Shown: positions 1 to 7,640, counted from the stretch's first letter. The stretch: 19,166 bases of DNA from Acidobacteriota bacterium (GCA_021802085.1 JAKAAZ010000047.1:1-19166), one strand, 5' to 3'. Translations and numbers: made by a program. The notes: generated by a model from the sequence alone, not told the origin.

Positions 1-57
1 TACCGCCAGTTAATTCAAACGCGGCGGAACGAGGGCGAACTATAGCGTGTCCTTGAG

Positions 58-1230
58 TCAACGTCGCTCGGCGCGCTCCATTACGGTCGCGAGCAAGTGG
101 AGTAGCTGCAATTCATCCCAAATGCATGGCTTGGCGGTGGTTGTGCCTACGTGCGCGATCAGCGGGCTGACGAGCATCTCCTTGAGCGTGTCGCGCGGCA
201 AATCCTGTGCCAGCCACTCCGCCTCGGCAAAGGGGATCAGGTTGTCCTCTCGGCCATGCAGCAGGTACACCGGCACATGGAGTCCCGTCAGATGATCATG
301 CGGGGAAACGGCGGCCATTTCGCCGGCATGTTTTTTATTGGAGTCGAACAACGCAACTGCCTGTTGATGCAAGTCAACGACCCGCGCATACTCGGCTTGT
401 TGTGAGCTTGTCAGACTGGCAAGCAATGTTTTCTCCAGTGCTGGATTCTCCTGAAGGCGCATACGAAAGATGGGACGAATTGCTTCAAGGTCCGCGGGCA
501 AAACAAAATCCTCGAGGTGCTCATATTCCAGAACCAGAGGTCCGTAATCGTTGGGAGTTGTGCGCTCGATGTCGCCATCGGGCAGGGGATCGGCGCCGGT
601 TACATAAAACGTAGCGACTCGATAAAGGTCATCGTGCGCTCCCACGGAAAAAACGAATGAAACCTCGTTGGAGTACGGCGGTTGCGCGGCAGCCATGAGC
701 GCCAGCCCACCGGAAAAGCTGAGCGCCATCAATCCGACGCGTCGCCCGGTGGTGTTTCGCAGCCATTGCACAGAATCGCCAATCGCCTGCACGTCGGAGG
801 GCTGGATGCGGTAATCGCGGCTGTCCGGTAATACCGGGGTCAGCACACGCAGTCCGCAGGAGGCCAGTGACCTGGCGAAGGCCATCAACCGCGGCTCATC
901 GATGCCTCGATAGTGAATACCGGGGACAAGTACCAGGCCTGGCGCATTGGGGGAACGAACCGGTGTGTAGAGTCGCGCTTCGACCACGCCCGCGGATGAG
1001 GGGATGGTGAATGTCCGGGTCGTGAGCGGCATCGCGGCGATGGGTTGCAGCAGATGCGGCACGGGCCTGCCATTCAGCTCGCCAAGAATGGCCGCAGCTT
1101 GTAGATACGCGCGTATCCTGGGCCAGAAGAAAGAGAGCGACAGAAGGCCAATCAGTAGATAAGCCACGAACAGCGCGAAATGTATGCGCCTGGTCCGTGG
1201 CTGGAATTGAGAGCGAGCCGAAGGATTCAC
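58..1230 (-). CDS. Membrane-anchored alpha/beta hydrolase family protein
   Basis: Predicted 390-residue serine hydrolase of unknown substrate. One hydrophobic segment at about residues 18-36, after a basic N-terminus, looks like a membrane anchor or uncleaved signal, leaving the catalytic domain probably on the periplasmic side (inference). The alpha/beta hydrolase fold is read from an oxyanion-loop-like VPGIHYRG at about 102-109, a nucleophile elbow SFSGG at 171-175 (Ser173, with Ser in place of the first Gly of GxSxG), Asp329 in LLHGREDN, and His360 near the C-terminus, giving a complete Ser-Asp-His triad in the right order. The frame opens with GTG at 1228-1230. No ATG lies nearby in frame and no strong ribosome-binding site is visible, so the start is uncertain. 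It lies 37 bases downstream of ribonuclease J on the same strand and may be co-transcribed. The family includes esterases, lipases and dienelactone-hydrolase-like enzymes; the sequence does not decide between them. Confidence 0.8.
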   Translation of the reverse strand: MNPSARSQFQPRTRRIHFALFVAYLLIGLLSLSFFWPRIRAYLQAAAILGELNGRPVPHLLQPIAAMPLTTRTFTIPSSAGVVEARLYTPVRSPNAPGLVLVPGIHYRGIDEPRLMAFARSLASCGLRVLTPVLPDSRDYRIQPSDVQAIGDSVQWLRNTTGRRVGLMALSFSGGLALMAAAQPPYSNEVSFVFSVGAHDDLYRVATFYVTGADPLPDGDIERTTPNDYGPLVLEYEHLEDFVLPADLEAIRPIFRMRLQENPALEKTLLASLTSSQQAEYARVVDLHQQAVALFDSNKKHAGEMAAVSPHDHLTGLHVPVYLLHGREDNLIPFAEAEWLAQDLPRDTLKEMLVSPLIAHVGTTTAKPCIWDELQLLHLLATVMERAERR

Positions 1231-1267
1231 TCTTTCAGTTGTATCAAAGCTAGGGAAACTTGCCGGC

Positions 1268-2929
1268 TTAGATCTCGAGTATGACCGGCATGATGAGCGG
1301 ACGACGGCTGGTATTTTTCTGGATATACCGCTTCAAGTCCTGGCGGATTTTTTCCTTGATCACGCCGTAGTCGGCCTTTTCTTCCGCGCTGGAGGCATCC
1401 AGCGTTGCACCGACCACCAGCCGGGCCTGCTCAATCAGCGCCTCTTCTCCGGCGGCGAATCCGCGCGTCACGATTTCCGGCATACTCTCGACGCGCCCCG
1501 TGGTCTGGTTGATGGCGAGAATGGGCAGCACGATACCTCCTTCACTTAAATGGCGGCGATCGCGCATCACAACATCTTCGACGACACCCGCCGTAGAACC
1601 GGCATCGATGCAAACGCGGCCCACGGCCACTTTGCCATGTTTCCGGGCAGAGTTCGGAGTCAGCTCCAGCACATCGCCGTTTTCCATCAGCATGATTTTT
1701 TCCACCACGCCCAACTCCGCAGCCAATTCCGCGTGCAGCTTGAGATGGCGATAGTCGCCGTGGAGGGGAACAAAATATTTCGGCTTGAGAAGATGCAGCA
1801 GCAGACGCAGTTCGTCCTGGCTGGCGTGTCCGCTGACGTGGATCAATCCATTCGTGCCATCGTCGTAAATGACGTGCGCGTCGCGGCGATACAAGTGGTC
1901 GATCATGCGGAAAATGCTTTTCTCGTTGCCGGGGATCACGCGCGAACTGAGCACCACGGTATCGCCCGGCTCAATCTTCACCTGCCGGTGGTTATCGACG
2001 GCCGCGCGGGTCAGCGCCGACATGGGTTCGCCCTGGGTGCCGCTGATGAATACGCAGACCTTGTCCGGGGCATAATCCTTGATCTGGCCGGCGGCAATCA
2101 GCTGCGAATCCGGGACATCGAGATAATTGAAATCCTGTGCGATTTCAAAAGAGTTCTGCAAGGACCGGCCCACAATGGCGATTTTGCGGCCATGCTCCAT
2201 GGCCAGGTCCGTGGCAATGCGCAGGCGGTGAATCGAAGAGGAGAAGCAACTGAAAAAAAGGCGCTGTTTGGTGCGCGCGAATACTTCATCCAGCGCTGGG
2301 CGAACCGCGCGGTCGCTGGGTGTATGGCCGTGGCGATCGACGTTGGTCGAGTCCTGCAGGAGTGCCAGTACGCCACGCTTTCCGTATTCGGCAAAGGTGT
2401 GCAGATCGAACGGACGGCCGTCGGGAGGAGTCAGATCGATTTTGAAGTCACCGGAATGAATCACGACGCCTGCCGGAGTCTCAATCGCCAGCGCGACGCA
2501 GTCCACCAGGCTATGGGTGACGCGTATGGGCGTGATCTTGAAGATGCCGAGCGAAAACGGCTGGCCCGGAATCATCTCAACCATCTCGACATCGTCGAGC
2601 AGATCATGCTCTTCCAGCTTGCCTTCGATATACGCCAGCGTGAATTCCGTGCCATAGATGGGCACCCGCAGTTCAGACAAAATCCACGGCAAACCGCCGA
2701 TGTGGTCCTCATGTCCGTGCGTCAGCACAATGCCGCGCACGCGCTCGCGATTCTCGACCAGGTACGTAATGTCGGGCACAACAACGTCGACACCGAGTAG
2801 TTCTTCGTCGGGAAACATCAGGCCGGCGTCGATGACAAAAATGTCATCCTGCCAGCGAATCGCCATGCAATTTTTGCCGAATTCGCCGAGGCCACCCAGG
2901 GGAATAATCTGTAACTTGCCGTCAACCAT
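1268..2929 (-). CDS. rnj: Ribonuclease J
   Basis: Metallo-beta-lactamase/beta-CASP ribonuclease of 553 residues, the usual length for RNase J, which acts in cytoplasmic mRNA decay and RNA maturation as a 5'-to-3' exonuclease and endonuclease. The zinc-binding motif HGHEDH is at residues 71-76, HSGDFKID at about 157-164, the beta-CASP part carries VSGHAS at about 364-369, and the family motif HGDYRHL is at about 389-395. The N-terminal GGLGEFGKN is typical of the family, and a C-terminal domain follows from about residue 450. The ATG at 2927-2929 is the natural start, because the protein begins directly at the conserved first beta strand; no clear Shine-Dalgarno sequence precedes it. It is divergent from the AhpD-like gene across 128 bases. 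Presence of RNase J alone does not tell whether RNase E is also present in this organism. Confidence 0.96.
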   Translation of the reverse strand: MVDGKLQIIPLGGLGEFGKNCMAIRWQDDIFVIDAGLMFPDEELLGVDVVVPDITYLVENRERVRGIVLTHGHEDHIGGLPWILSELRVPIYGTEFTLAYIEGKLEEHDLLDDVEMVEMIPGQPFSLGIFKITPIRVTHSLVDCVALAIETPAGVVIHSGDFKIDLTPPDGRPFDLHTFAEYGKRGVLALLQDSTNVDRHGHTPSDRAVRPALDEVFARTKQRLFFSCFSSSIHRLRIATDLAMEHGRKIAIVGRSLQNSFEIAQDFNYLDVPDSQLIAAGQIKDYAPDKVCVFISGTQGEPMSALTRAAVDNHRQVKIEPGDTVVLSSRVIPGNEKSIFRMIDHLYRRDAHVIYDDGTNGLIHVSGHASQDELRLLLHLLKPKYFVPLHGDYRHLKLHAELAAELGVVEKIMLMENGDVLELTPNSARKHGKVAVGRVCIDAGSTAGVVEDVVMRDRRHLSEGGIVLPILAINQTTGRVESMPEIVTRGFAAGEEALIEQARLVVGATLDASSAEEKADYGVIKEKIRQDLKRYIQKNTSRRPLIMPVILEI

Positions 2930-3057
2930 AGGAAAGACGATGCTAGCACGTTCTCGATGAATATTTCAGGCAGTCGGTCGCGATAGGCTGAGAGAAACGA
3001 AAATGTATCCTCGAAAATCTGCCCGGAATCTTACATCTGGAAAGGTAAAATGCGAAG
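2930..3057. promoter_or_regulatory. Divergent intergenic region between rnj and the AhpD-like gene
   Basis: These 128 bases separate two divergent starts, so promoters for both genes should lie here. I do not see a convincing -35/-10 pair for either direction. A 7-base direct repeat, CGAAAAT, occurs at 2998-3004 and 3012-3018 with a 14-base period, and a purine-rich GGAAAGG at 3039-3045 may serve as a weak ribosome-binding site for the plus-strand gene. The region is less GC-rich than its flanks, as expected of a promoter region. The role is inferred from position only. Confidence 0.45.
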
Positions 3058-3519
3058 ATGGAACCTCGTCTCGAGTACGCGAAAGCCTCGCCGGAAGCGG
3101 CGAAGGCGATGATTCATCTGGAATCTGTGGTGCGCCGCAGCGGAATCGATTCTCACCTGTTGGAGTTGATAAAAATTCGCGCGTCGCAGTTAAACGGATG
3201 CGCCTATTGCATTGATATGCACACCAAAGACGCACGCGCCAAAGGCGAGACGGAGCAGCGCATCTACGCGCTGGACGCATGGCGCGAAACGCCGTTTTTT
3301 TCTAACAAAGAGCGCGCCGCGCTGGCGTGGACCGAAGCAATAACGAATATTCAGACCGGTCATGCGCCCGACGCTGTCTATGAGGAATTGAGCGGACATT
3401 TCAGTGAGGGCGAGATGGTGAACCTGACGCTGGCGATTACGACGATCAATGCCTGGAACCGAATCGCCATCGCGTTTCGTTCCGTGCCGGGCAGCTATCA
3501 GCCGACCGCGTCGCGCTGA
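3058..3519 (+). CDS. AhpD-like carboxymuconolactone decarboxylase family protein
   Basis: A 153-residue protein with the AhpD core signature, Cys48-x-x-Cys51-x-x-x-His55 (GCAYCIDMH). In AhpD this arrangement gives a redox-active cysteine pair and proton relay for peroxidase activity. The length and the all-helical appearance match small stand-alone carboxymuconolactone-decarboxylase-family proteins, many of them annotated as alkylhydroperoxidase-like. The true substrate is not known, and I do not see an AhpC partner or a sigma factor next to it. The ATG at 3058 has GGAAAGG 12 bases upstream, a slightly long spacing. It is the only plus-strand gene in the window; its TGA ends at 3519, one base before the stop of the convergent dapD, so the two genes have no room for separate terminators between them. 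A role in peroxide or nitrosative stress defence is inference. Confidence 0.9.
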   Translation: MEPRLEYAKASPEAAKAMIHLESVVRRSGIDSHLLELIKIRASQLNGCAYCIDMHTKDARAKGETEQRIYALDAWRETPFFSNKERAALAWTEAITNIQTGHAPDAVYEELSGHFSEGEMVNLTLAITTINAWNRIAIAFRSVPGSYQPTASR

Positions 3520-3520
3520 T

Positions 3521-4366
3521 TTACCGCAGCAGGTCTTCCAGTTCGAGGGAGAGTTCTGTCTTCTCGTCGCGATACTTCACGATCACCGGAGTGTAGAGGC
3601 TCAATCCCCACTCGGTGGCCTTGCCGCGGGTTATTGCGCGCGCGCCTGCGACGACGACAGCATCTTCTGGAATCACCAGGGGGCAATTGTCAGTGGCGCG
3701 CAGAATTTCTCCGCGCACGATGTCATAGACCGGCGTGGAACGCGTGAGGATGACGCCTGCGCCGAGAACGGCGCGCTTCTGTACCAAGGTGCCCTCGTAG
3801 ACGCCGCAGTTGCCGCCGACCAGCACATCGTCTTCCAGGATGACCGGGCTGGCGTTCACCGGCTCCAGCACGCCGCCGATCTGCGCCGCGGCACTGATAT
3901 GGACATTCCGGCCAATCTGCGCGCAGGAGCCCACCAGCGCGTGCGAATCGATCATGGTGCCCGCGTCCACATAGGCGCCCACGTTGACATACATGGGCGG
4001 CATGCAGACGACGCCCGCCGCCAGATATGCGCCGGCACGGACGGAAGAGCCGCCGGGCACGATGCGGACTTTTTCATCCACGGTGAAGCGCTGCACGGGA
4101 TACGTGTGTTTGTCGATGAAGGAGAAATCTTCGCCAGTCTCTACCAGATGGCCAATACGAAAGCCGAGCAGGATGCCGCGCTTGACCCAGGCATTCACTC
4201 GCCAGCCCTGCGGATGGCTGGCATCGGGTTCGGCGGCGCGCACCGTTCCGCGACTCAGCGCATCGCGCAGGTCGAAAAAGGCTGCTTCGATCTCCGCGGA
4301 ATCGGCAGTCTGAGTTCCGGGCTCAAAAGCAGATTCAATGCGGGATGCAAGCGAGGCATGAGACAA
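3521..4366 (-). CDS. dapD: 2,3,4,5-tetrahydropyridine-2,6-dicarboxylate N-succinyltransferase
   Basis: DapD transfers succinyl from succinyl-CoA to tetrahydrodipicolinate, the committed step of the succinylase branch of lysine/diaminopimelate synthesis, in the cytoplasm. The 281-residue protein has the usual size: an N-terminal helical domain to about residue 100, then a left-handed beta-helix of hexapeptide repeats. Family motifs include PPMYVNVGAYVDAGTMID at 123-140, GSCAQIGRNVHIS at 146-158 and GGVLEP at 164-169. Asp140 and Glu191 align by motif with the catalytic Asp and Glu of E. coli DapD. The only start that fits is TTG at 4364-4366: upstream in frame there is a stop with no ATG or GTG in between, and GAGGA lies 9 bases before it. 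It follows dapA by 71 bases and is the last gene of the lysine cluster. The succinylase branch distinguishes this operon from the LL-DAP aminotransferase and acetylase routes. Confidence 0.95.
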   Translation of the reverse strand: MSHASLASRIESAFEPGTQTADSAEIEAAFFDLRDALSRGTVRAAEPDASHPQGWRVNAWVKRGILLGFRIGHLVETGEDFSFIDKHTYPVQRFTVDEKVRIVPGGSSVRAGAYLAAGVVCMPPMYVNVGAYVDAGTMIDSHALVGSCAQIGRNVHISAAAQIGGVLEPVNASPVILEDDVLVGGNCGVYEGTLVQKRAVLGAGVILTRSTPVYDIVRGEILRATDNCPLVIPEDAVVVAGARAITRGKATEWGLSLYTPVIVKYRDEKTELSLELEDLLR

Positions 4367-4375
4367 AGGGAGAAA

Positions 4376-4380
4376 TCCTC
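4376..4380 (-). promoter_or_regulatory. Ribosome-binding site deciding the TTG start of dapD
   Basis: On the minus strand GAGGA lies 9 bases before TTG 4366. This supports TTG as the start of dapD, since the frame has no upstream ATG or GTG before an in-frame TAA. Confidence 0.6.
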
Positions 4381-4437
4381 GGGTTCGGTCTGCTTCGATT
4401 TACGCTTCCGACTCGGGCAACGGGGTAAGGAGCATGC

Positions 4438-5379
4438 TTATTTTTTGCTCGGAGCGGAAATCCGTTCCTCGGCGGACTGTTTTCCAGCGGACACGGTCTC
4501 CAGCAAGCCAAGGTCGCCGGCCAGCCGCTCCAGGTAGGCGCGAGTCTTCGGCACCACTGGCATCATGGGCAGGCGGTACTCCTCCTGGATGCGTCCCATC
4601 AGGGCGAGGACGCACTTGACCGGCTGCGGATTCGGCTCAATGAAGTTGCCGATGATCAATGGGTAGTATTTGCGATAGACTTGCCGGGCAAGCGGCCAGT
4701 CATTTTCCAGCGCGGCGTCCGTCATCCGCGTCATCTGCGCTGGAATGGCATTGGCCGCGACTGAAATTACGCCCGCGCCTCCAACGGAAAGGATGGGGAG
4801 GGCAAGATTGTCGTCGCCGGCGAACACCTTAAAACGGTCCGGCACCGAATGGGCGACTTCGGTGATCTGCTGCAGATTTCCGCTGGATTCCTTGATACCG
4901 ATAATGTTGGGGATCTCCGCCAGACGAGCGGTCGTTTCGGGCAACAGGTTGATCCCGGTGCGGCTGGGGATGTTGTAGATCAGCACCTGCAGGTGAGTAT
5001 TTTCCGCGATGGCGCGGAAGTGCTGATACTGGCCTTCCTGGGTCGGCTTGGTGTAGTAGGGATTGGCCGTCAGTACGCCATCGACGCCGGGGATGGCTTG
5101 CAGTTTCTTGACGCGCTCGATCGCCTGCCGCGAGGTGTTGTGGCTGCAGCCGACGAAGATGGGCACACGTCCCTCGCCAGCCTCGACGACGAGCCGGACC
5201 AGGCGCAACCACTCCTCTTCCAGCAGGGCGCAGGCTTCGCCGGTGGAACCGGTGGGGACAAGGAAATGGATGCCGCTTTCAATTTGCCAGCGAACGAGAC
5301 TTTGCAGTGCATTCCAATCCACATCGCCGTTGGAAAGGAACGGCGTTACGAGCGCGGTACCGCATCCGGAAAGTTCCAT
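4438..5379 (-). CDS. dapA: 4-hydroxy-tetrahydrodipicolinate synthase
   Basis: DapA condenses aspartate semialdehyde with pyruvate, the first step specific to lysine/diaminopimelate synthesis. Taken from the ATG at 5377-5379 the protein has 313 residues; E. coli DapA has 292, and the surplus is a C-terminal Lys/Ser-rich tail. The TIM-barrel motifs are in order: GSTGEA at 44-49, NPYYTKPTQEGQYQHF at 106-121, YNIPSRTG at 135-142 with Tyr135 and Arg140, and the Schiff-base Lys163 in GIKESSGN. The frame stays open a further 57 codons upstream, to an ATG at 5550 inside dapB, but that extension does not look like DapA, and the conserved part begins right at MELSGCGTALVTPF. The Shine-Dalgarno sequence is weak. 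It lies between dapB (107 bases upstream) and dapD. No deviation from the catalytic residues was noticed. Confidence 0.96.
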   Translation of the reverse strand: MELSGCGTALVTPFLSNGDVDWNALQSLVRWQIESGIHFLVPTGSTGEACALLEEEWLRLVRLVVEAGEGRVPIFVGCSHNTSRQAIERVKKLQAIPGVDGVLTANPYYTKPTQEGQYQHFRAIAENTHLQVLIYNIPSRTGINLLPETTARLAEIPNIIGIKESSGNLQQITEVAHSVPDRFKVFAGDDNLALPILSVGGAGVISVAANAIPAQMTRMTDAALENDWPLARQVYRKYYPLIIGNFIEPNPQPVKCVLALMGRIQEEYRLPMMPVVPKTRAYLERLAGDLGLLETVSAGKQSAEERISAPSKK

Positions 5380-5486
5380 ATGTCCGCAGTCTACAACGAA
5401 CTCGGATGGAGATACATCGTTCCGGAGAAATCGTTGTGAAAAACTCGCCGGTTGCGCCCGCCGGGAACTTCTACGAGAACCCGCGG
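5380..5486 (-). other. Unassigned 107-base spacer between dapB and dapA
   Basis: This is one of the longest gaps inside the lysine operon. It is open in frame with dapA but shows no domain. On the minus strand it has a CCGGCG direct repeat separated by 7 bases, a short run of five T, and a possible weak stem (CGGG with CCCG around a 14-base loop). I see no strong terminator, promoter or riboswitch. It may be an untranslated spacer that lets dapA be translated independently. Confidence 0.35.
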
Positions 5487-6173
5487 CTAGGCCAGAATCT
5501 GGGGAAAGACATCCTGGAAGTCGTAGCATCCGGTGCGGGTGGCGAGCCATTCCGCGCCTCGGACCGCCCCGTCGGCAAAGCTGCGCCGCGACAGGGCCTG
5601 GTGTTTCACAACAATGCGCTCATTGTCGGAGCTGACTTCCAGGCGATGCGTGCCGATGGCGTCCTTGACGCGATGCGCGTCGATGGTCGCCGAGGCACCG
5701 TAGGGTGTAGACGCGAGAACTTGTTGCAGGGTCAAGGCGGTGCCGGAAGGAGAGTCGAGCTTTTCGGTGTGGTGAGTTTCGTCGATTTTGAACTGGTATC
5801 CGCCTGCCTGGTTGCCGAGCAGCCTTGCCAACTGATACAGCAACTGTACGCCGAACGAAAAATTGGTCGAGTACAGCAGACCAGCACCCTTGCGGGCAGC
5901 CAGCGCGCGCATGTCTTCCAGATGCTGATACCAACCGGTTGTGCCCACAACCATCCTGGCGCCGGTTGCAAGGCAGGCGCGCATGTTCTGCAGCGCGGCG
6001 TCAGGCGTGGTGAAGTCGATCACCACATCGAACGATGCCAGATTCGGCGCGGTGAGCGAGCCGGCGTCGCGATTCTCCTGGATATCCAGCGCCTGGACGC
6101 TGTGTCCTCGTTCCCTGGCAATGTCCGTCACCACCCGTCCGGTTTTCCCTTGACCTAAGATCAGCATGCGCAT
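5487..6173 (-). CDS. dapB: 4-hydroxy-tetrahydrodipicolinate reductase
   Basis: DapB reduces the DapA product to tetrahydrodipicolinate with NAD(P)H. The protein has 228 residues, shorter than E. coli DapB (273). The nucleotide-binding Rossmann loop reads GQGKTG at 7-12. Family motifs DFTTP at 53-57, GTTG at 77-80, ETHHTEKLDSPSGTA at 132-146 (catalytic His134/His135, Lys138 and the substrate-binding SGT) and a C-terminal FADGAVRGAEWL block are all present, so the gene looks complete despite its length. Asp30 at the end of the second beta strand hints at NADH over NADPH, which is inference. The ATG at 6171-6173 has AAAGGAG 10 bases upstream, lying inside the end of lysC; a second ATG two codons later is possible but has poorer spacing. 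It starts 6 bases after the lysC stop, a sign of co-translation. Confidence 0.95.
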   Translation of the reverse strand: MRMLILGQGKTGRVVTDIARERGHSVQALDIQENRDAGSLTAPNLASFDVVIDFTTPDAALQNMRACLATGARMVVGTTGWYQHLEDMRALAARKGAGLLYSTNFSFGVQLLYQLARLLGNQAGGYQFKIDETHHTEKLDSPSGTALTLQQVLASTPYGASATIDAHRVKDAIGTHRLEVSSDNERIVVKHQALSRRSFADGAVRGAEWLATRTGCYDFQDVFPQILA

Positions 6174-6179
6174 GGCGGG

Positions 6180-7640
6180 CTAGCTCCTTTTCACGGCGAC
6201 GGGAGTCTTGGTGGCAATAGCGGCGAGGGATTCTCGCGCGGCAACGTCGAAAATCTCCGGATCGGGGTCCTGAAAGAAATGCCGGTGCAGCGACCGCACA
6301 GCTTCTTCCACATCGTCTTCCTCAATCATAAAACTCATGTTGATTTCCGATGCTCCCTGGGAGATCATCCGCACGTTCACGTGACGGATGGCGGCAAAGA
6401 CCTGGGCGGCGATTCCGCGCTGGCCGCGAATGTTTTCCCCCACCATGCAGATCAGCGCCTTGCGGCCTTCATATTTCACGTCCGCAAGCTTGCTGAGGTC
6501 GGCGGCAACGGCAGGCAGACGGTCGTTCGAGTCCACCGTCAGGGACACGCTCACCTCCGAGGTCGAGACCATGTCGACCGCGCATTTATGCCGGTCGAAG
6601 ACATCGAAGATCGCTTTGAGATAGCCGTGCGTCATCAACATGCGGCTGGCCACTACGTCGATGATGGTTAGCTTGCGCTTGACGGCGATGGATTTGAACG
6701 GCGTCCGCGAGTGCCTTGCTGTCGCGGTGATCTGTGTGCCCTCGTTGCTGGGGTCTCTGGAATTCAGCACCCACACCGGGATATTTTTCTGCACGGCGGG
6801 CAAAATTGTCGCCGGATGCAGCACCTTCGCTCCAAAATAGGCAAGCTCGGAGGCCTCTTCAAAGCTGATGGTTTTGACCCGCAGCGCGTCAGGGCACACG
6901 CGCGGATCGGTGGTCATAATGCCATTGACGTCCGTCCATATCTCAATGGCATGGGCGTTCAGGCCGCGACCGATCAGTGCGCCAGTATAGTCCGAGCCGC
7001 CGCGGCCCAGCGTGGTGGTCACGCCATTTTCCGTGGCGCCAATAAAGCCGCCCAGCACGGGGACGTGGCCCTTTTCCAGCAACGGCAACACGCACTGGCG
7101 CAGTTGGTGTTCAATCTTGTCTTCCAGCGGAGTGGCTTTGCCATGTTCGCCGTCGGTCACAATGCATGTGCGCGCGTCGATGTGGATTCCGTTCAGTCCC
7201 GATTGGGCGTAGAGTTCGCCGATCATGCGGCTCGACAACCGCTCGCCGTAGGACGCGACCAGGTCCGTGGTGCGCGGCGTCAGCTCCTGTACCGCAGCCA
7301 GCCCGCGCAGCAGATCGTCGAGCGATTCGAACTGCTCCTCCATCCACGCGTGGGTGGAGGCGATTGCAGTGCCGGTCAGCAGCGCCGAGACCGCATCGAG
7401 ATGGCGGTTGCGCAGGCGGGAGCTGATGGCAAGCGCGCCAGTGCGATCGCCACGTTCTGCAGCGGTGGCTGCGACCAGCAATTGATCCGTCACCTTGGCC
7501 ATGGCGCTGACCACGACGATGGGAGTCAACCCGCGCGCGCGGCGGCTTGCGACAATTTCCGCGGTGCGCGCAATCGCGGCCGGGTTCTCCACCGAGGTGC
7601 CGCCGAATTTCATGACGACAATCTTCATGCTGCCGCTCAT
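6180..7640 (-). CDS. lysC: Aspartate kinase, lysine-sensitive LysC type
   Basis: Aspartate kinase phosphorylates L-aspartate, the entry step for lysine, threonine and methionine. The 486-residue monofunctional enzyme has the kinase motif KFGGTS at 11-16, ASYGERLS at 129-136, and GRGGSDYTG at 212-220. Two C-terminal ACT domains follow, about 320-390 and 395-455. The first contains MVSTSEVSVSLTVD at about 357-370, which reads like the regulatory region of lysine-inhibited E. coli LysC, so lysine feedback is likely (inference by similarity). No homoserine dehydrogenase is fused. Its ATG at 7640 overlaps the asd stop as ATGA, so coupling with asd is probable; an in-frame ATG at 7628 is an alternative start, and neither has a strong Shine-Dalgarno sequence. 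The dapB ribosome-binding site lies within the last codons of this gene. Confidence 0.96.
   Translation of the reverse strand: MSGSMKIVVMKFGGTSVENPAAIARTAEIVASRRARGLTPIVVVSAMAKVTDQLLVAATAAERGDRTGALAISSRLRNRHLDAVSALLTGTAIASTHAWMEEQFESLDDLLRGLAAVQELTPRTTDLVASYGERLSSRMIGELYAQSGLNGIHIDARTCIVTDGEHGKATPLEDKIEHQLRQCVLPLLEKGHVPVLGGFIGATENGVTTTLGRGGSDYTGALIGRGLNAHAIEIWTDVNGIMTTDPRVCPDALRVKTISFEEASELAYFGAKVLHPATILPAVQKNIPVWVLNSRDPSNEGTQITATARHSRTPFKSIAVKRKLTIIDVVASRMLMTHGYLKAIFDVFDRHKCAVDMVSTSEVSVSLTVDSNDRLPAVAADLSKLADVKYEGRKALICMVGENIRGQRGIAAQVFAAIRHVNVRMISQGASEINMSFMIEEDDVEEAVRSLHRHFFQDPDPEIFDVAARESLAAIATKTPVAVKRS
6184..6190 (-). promoter_or_regulatory. Ribosome-binding site for dapB inside lysC
   Basis: AAAGGAG on the minus strand lies 10 bases before the dapB ATG at 6173 and overlaps the last codons of lysC. 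It is among the strongest Shine-Dalgarno matches in the window and fixes the dapB start. Confidence 0.7.
7637..7640 (-). promoter_or_regulatory. ATGA stop-start overlap of asd and lysC
   Basis: The asd TGA and the lysC ATG share these four bases on the minus strand, the classic arrangement for translational coupling. If lysC instead starts at the in-frame ATG 7628, the overlap is replaced by a 9-base gap, which would still be compatible with coupling. Confidence 0.6.

Noticed and set aside
1..57. Terminator after the hydrolase at the left edge
   Set aside because: CCGCC and GGCGG can pair (3-7 with 23-27) but the loop is 15 bases and no T-run follows, so there is too little to call it.
1550..2800. 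416-codon open frame antisense to ribonuclease J
   Set aside because: Mirror frame of a well-supported gene, no recognisable domain and no ribosome-binding site.
3449..4537. 362-codon open frame antisense to dapD
   Set aside because: Mirror of dapD, and overlaps the end of the AhpD-like gene in another frame; no domain.
5307..6158. 283-codon open frame antisense to dapB and the dapA leader
   Set aside because: Mostly mirror of dapB; no domain seen.
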